Assembly: GCA_003167055.1 (NCBI GenBank)
Contig: PMUE01000321.1
Location: forward strand, 1-15,354
Reading direction: 5' to 3'
DNA from: Vulcanimicrobiota bacterium
Lineage (GTDB): Bacteria; Vulcanimicrobiota; Vulcanimicrobiia; Vulcanimicrobiales; Vulcanimicrobiaceae
DNA length: 15,354 bases
Positions 13,192 to 15,354 of the stretch are shown one piece after another. Below the pieces are notes generated by a model that did not search any database, was not told the DNA's origin, and saw only the letters and a list, made by a program, of their open reading frames with translations. Position 1 is the stretch's first letter; each line of letters starts with the position of its first letter. The translations under genes were made by a program, and so were the position numbers.

Positions 13192-15063
13192 CTAGGGCGC
13201 GTATGCCGCGCTCTTGTGAAAATATTTCACCAGGATCTCGCGCGCAATCGGTGCTGCGACGGTTGCACCGTAGCCGCCGCTGCGATCGACGAACACCGCC
13301 ATCGCGAGTTTGGGATGATCCGACGGAGCCCACGCAATGAACCAGGTGGTGTTGGCGCCCGCACCGTTGCCGGTTTCCGCCGTCCCGGTCTTGCCTGAGA
13401 ACGGTAAGGCCGCAATCTTCAAACCGTATGCCGTGCCGCCCGGATCGGTGACTTTCCCCATGCCCTCGCGCACGAGTGCGAGTGCTTCTTGCGTAGCCGG
13501 GATCTGGCGAATCGCTTCCGGTGCGAAGGTCTTGATGACCTGACCTTGCGGCGTGCGAATCTCACGCACGACCTGCGGGCGATAGAGCGTTCCGCCGTTG
13601 ATCACCGCTGAGGCAATGTCGGCCATCTGCAGCGGCGTGGCTTGCATCGCACCTTGGCCGATGCCGAGCATGCACACTTCGCTGGGCTCCATCGGCACGC
13701 CGTAGACTTTCATCTCCCACGCGTTGGTCGGCCAGTTACCCGCATTCTCGCCGGGTAGATCGATGCCGGTCTTGCTGCCGACGCCGTAGAGGTGGGCCCA
13801 CTTGGTGAGGCGGGTGTAGCCCAAACGCCACGCCATTTGGTAGAAGAATCCATCCGACGACGCAGCGAGCGCGGGCACGAAGGTCGTGTTGCCCAAACCG
13901 CCGGCGGCGATGTCGCGCGCAATGTAACCGCCGCAATTCCACTGACCGCTGTCATACACGACTTCCTTGGGTTTGACCAAGCCTTCGGTGAGCACGCCGC
14001 TGCCGGTAACCATTTTGAACGTCGACCCGGTCGGCGTTGCCGCGCCGATCGCATTATTGAACAGCGGATCGGTCGGATCGAGCAGATACTGTGAAACGCG
14101 TTTCCAATTGTCAGCGGCAAAATCGTTCGGATCGAATTCAGGATAGCTCGCCATCGCGAGCACGCCGCCGGTCCAAGGGTCGAGCACGACGACCGCACCG
14201 GCCAACTTGCGTCCATGCGACCACTTCTTGATGCCGTCGTCGAGCGCGCGTTGCACGATCTGCTCGAGCCGCCCGTCGACGTTGGTGATGACCGTGTCAC
14301 CCGGAATCGACGCCTTGGCGGGAAGCTTGATGCTCGGGACCACGTGATCTTGCGCATCGACGACGACGCGCTGCCCGCCCGCCTCGCCGCGCAAATACTT
14401 GTCGTAGACATATTCGATGCCGTCTTTGCCGACGACGTCGTTGGGCGTGTAGCCTTCGTGCTTGCGCCGCTCGTACTCGCTCTCGGTGATTTGTCCGACG
14501 TAGCCGAAAATCGACGCTCCGGTTGCGCCGAGAGGATAGCCGCGAATCGGCTGCACCTCCAGATCGACCCCTTGTAGATCACCGAGCAGCTCGGAGAGTC
14601 GCGCCACCTTGGCGACCGGCAGATCGCTCGCGAGTACGACCGGTCCGTACGGCTCGTAGGTTTGCACCTGGGCAAAGTTTTCGTAGTTGACGCCGCGATG
14701 GTGGTAGAGTCGGTAGCGCAGCTTGCTCACGTCGATGCCGAGTGTGTGCGAGAGCGTTGCAAGCACGCTGTCGATGTCGCTGATCTCGGACGGAATCAAC
14801 CCGACGACGAACGACGGGCGGCTGCGCACGAGCACGTGACCGTCACGGTCGTAGATCATGCCGCGCGGTGCCGCGACTTCGATCAGCCGGACCTGATTCT
14901 CGAGTGCTGCGGCGCGATAGCGCTGGCCCTGCACGAGCTGTACGTGCACCAACTGCACGATCAGCGCAATCACGGCGATCCCGATGATGGCAATGAAGCC
15001 GGCAATGCGCCAGGGTGAACGTTCCCATGAAATGCGCGGCGCGCGCCGCCGATCGATGATCAT
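13192..15063 (-). CDS. mrdA: Penicillin-binding protein 2, elongasome transpeptidase
   Basis: This 623-residue class B PBP crosslinks peptidoglycan during rod elongation, working with RodA, MreC and MreD. It has one N-terminal membrane anchor (about 19-45) and a dimerisation/pedestal region beginning NQVRLIEVAAPRGMIYDRDG (56-75). The transpeptidase domain carries STFK with the active-site serine (347-350), SSD (402-404) and KTGTAE (558-563). Length is normal for the family. The ATG overlaps the stop codon of mreD as ATGA, giving the common mreD-mrdA order. The 3' end faces the 11412 gene with a one-base gap. A decayed, divergent copy of its last 60 or so codons lies about 2.1 kb away at 11074-11264 in the same orientation. 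Confidence 0.97.
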   Translation of the reverse strand: MIIDRRRAPRISWERSPWRIAGFIAIIGIAVIALIVQLVHVQLVQGQRYRAAALENQVRLIEVAAPRGMIYDRDGHVLVRSRPSFVVGLIPSEISDIDSVLATLSHTLGIDVSKLRYRLYHHRGVNYENFAQVQTYEPYGPVVLASDLPVAKVARLSELLGDLQGVDLEVQPIRGYPLGATGASIFGYVGQITESEYERRKHEGYTPNDVVGKDGIEYVYDKYLRGEAGGQRVVVDAQDHVVPSIKLPAKASIPGDTVITNVDGRLEQIVQRALDDGIKKWSHGRKLAGAVVVLDPWTGGVLAMASYPEFDPNDFAADNWKRVSQYLLDPTDPLFNNAIGAATPTGSTFKMVTGSGVLTEGLVKPKEVVYDSGQWNCGGYIARDIAAGGLGNTTFVPALAASSDGFFYQMAWRLGYTRLTKWAHLYGVGSKTGIDLPGENAGNWPTNAWEMKVYGVPMEPSEVCMLGIGQGAMQATPLQMADIASAVINGGTLYRPQVVREIRTPQGQVIKTFAPEAIRQIPATQEALALVREGMGKVTDPGGTAYGLKIAALPFSGKTGTAETGNGAGANTTWFIAWAPSDHPKLAMAVFVDRSGGYGATVAAPIAREILVKYFHKSAAYAP

Positions 15064-15354
15064 GCGTAACGGTTGTCGAAGCGCCGGTTGATCAAAATGA
15101 TCATCGTCATCACGAGCCCGTTGAGAATCGCTTCAAACAGCGCCTCGTGAAAATGCATCATCGCAACGCCGCCGGGATAGCCTTCAAAGCTCATGACGAC
15201 CCAGAAGATCAACCGCACCACGAGCGTTGCAACGAACGTGATCGTCGCGACCAGCGGGATTGAGTCGGCAAAGAACCCGCGCGAGATCGTGCTGCTGAAG
15301 ACCGCGACAGCGGTCATCGCAATCGTCCAGGCACCGCCGGTCGTACCGAAGGCG
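15060..15354 (-). CDS. mreD: MreD, rod shape-determining membrane protein (3' part)
   Basis: The frame is open to the right edge, so only the last 98 or so codons are present. The segment has three hydrophobic stretches: TIAMTAVAVF, SIPLVATITFVATLVVRLIFWVV-like, and EAILNGLVMTMIILINRRF-like. The ending FHEALFEAILNGLV with a short basic tail is typical of MreD. MreD is a multi-pass inner-membrane partner of MreC and of PBP2/RodA. The identification relies strongly on the directly overlapping mrdA gene. The ATG at 15317 is probably internal, since MreD proteins are usually about 160-170 residues. Confidence 0.8.
   Translation of the reverse strand, partial: AFGTTGGAWTIAMTAVAVFSSTISRGFFADSIPLVATITFVATLVVRLIFWVVMSFEGYPGGVAMMHFHEALFEAILNGLVMTMIILINRRFDNRYA

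Noticed and set aside
13710..14675. Long minus-strand open frame of 321 codons inside mrdA
   Set aside because: It lies in another frame of mrdA, is full of Arg, Ser and Pro, and has no recognisable motif. GC-rich coding DNA often gives such frames.
1..15354. CRISPR array, tRNA or rRNA genes
   Set aside because: No regularly spaced repeats and no tRNA- or rRNA-like segments were seen.

Overview
The window looks like a chromosomal segment from a GC-rich, diderm, poorly characterised bacterium. The style of the secreted proteins fits Candidatus Eremiobacterota (WPS-2) or a relative: lipoproteins with a Cys followed by a glycine run, Ser/Thr/Ala-rich Ig-like domains, and a PQQ-type propeller fused to them. 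That placement is an impression from protein style, not a database result. A candidate outer-membrane beta-barrel and four lipoproteins argue for two membranes.

Layout. (1) Positions 2-1904, plus strand: the 3' part of a large protein with DUF11-like Ig folds, overlapped by a small membrane-anchored protein with a HEAT-like tail. (2) 1905-2178: a non-coding spacer with weak terminator-like hairpins and a candidate control element. (3) 2179-9767, plus strand: six tightly packed genes that look like one operon. They encode a processive family-2 glycosyltransferase, a YaiO-like outer-membrane barrel, a secreted probable alpha-helical toroid protein, a small Ig-like lipoprotein, a lipoprotein with Ig-like domains and an eight-unit PQQ-type propeller, and a Tat-like secreted helical protein. 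(4) 9883-11073: a lipoprotein paralogue of the operon's third gene, with its own leader. (5) 11074-11264, minus strand: a decayed copy of the 3' end of mrdA (PBP2), not visible as an intact gene. (6) 11412-13190: another lipoprotein, with a proline-rich linker. (7) 13192-15354, minus strand: intact mrdA and the 3' part of mreD, the elongasome genes for rod-shaped growth.

How the genes may work together. A membrane synthase with the D, DxD, TED and QxxRW signature, an outer-membrane barrel, and secreted helical proteins of the kind that cut or remodel glycans together resemble an exopolysaccharide synthesis and export locus. The architecture recalls Bcs (cellulose) or Pga (PNAG), but it lacks a PilZ domain, a BcsB-like subunit and a TPR-barrel porin. 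The two lipoproteins in the operon would add envelope or cell-surface adaptors. The polymer cannot be named from sequence alone.

Main discoveries: the probable new glycan locus; the decayed second mrdA 3' end, which suggests that accessory genes have been swapped in beside mrdA by recombination; and a 23-bp bipartite element shared by the upstream regions of the operon and of the lone lipoprotein gene at 11412.
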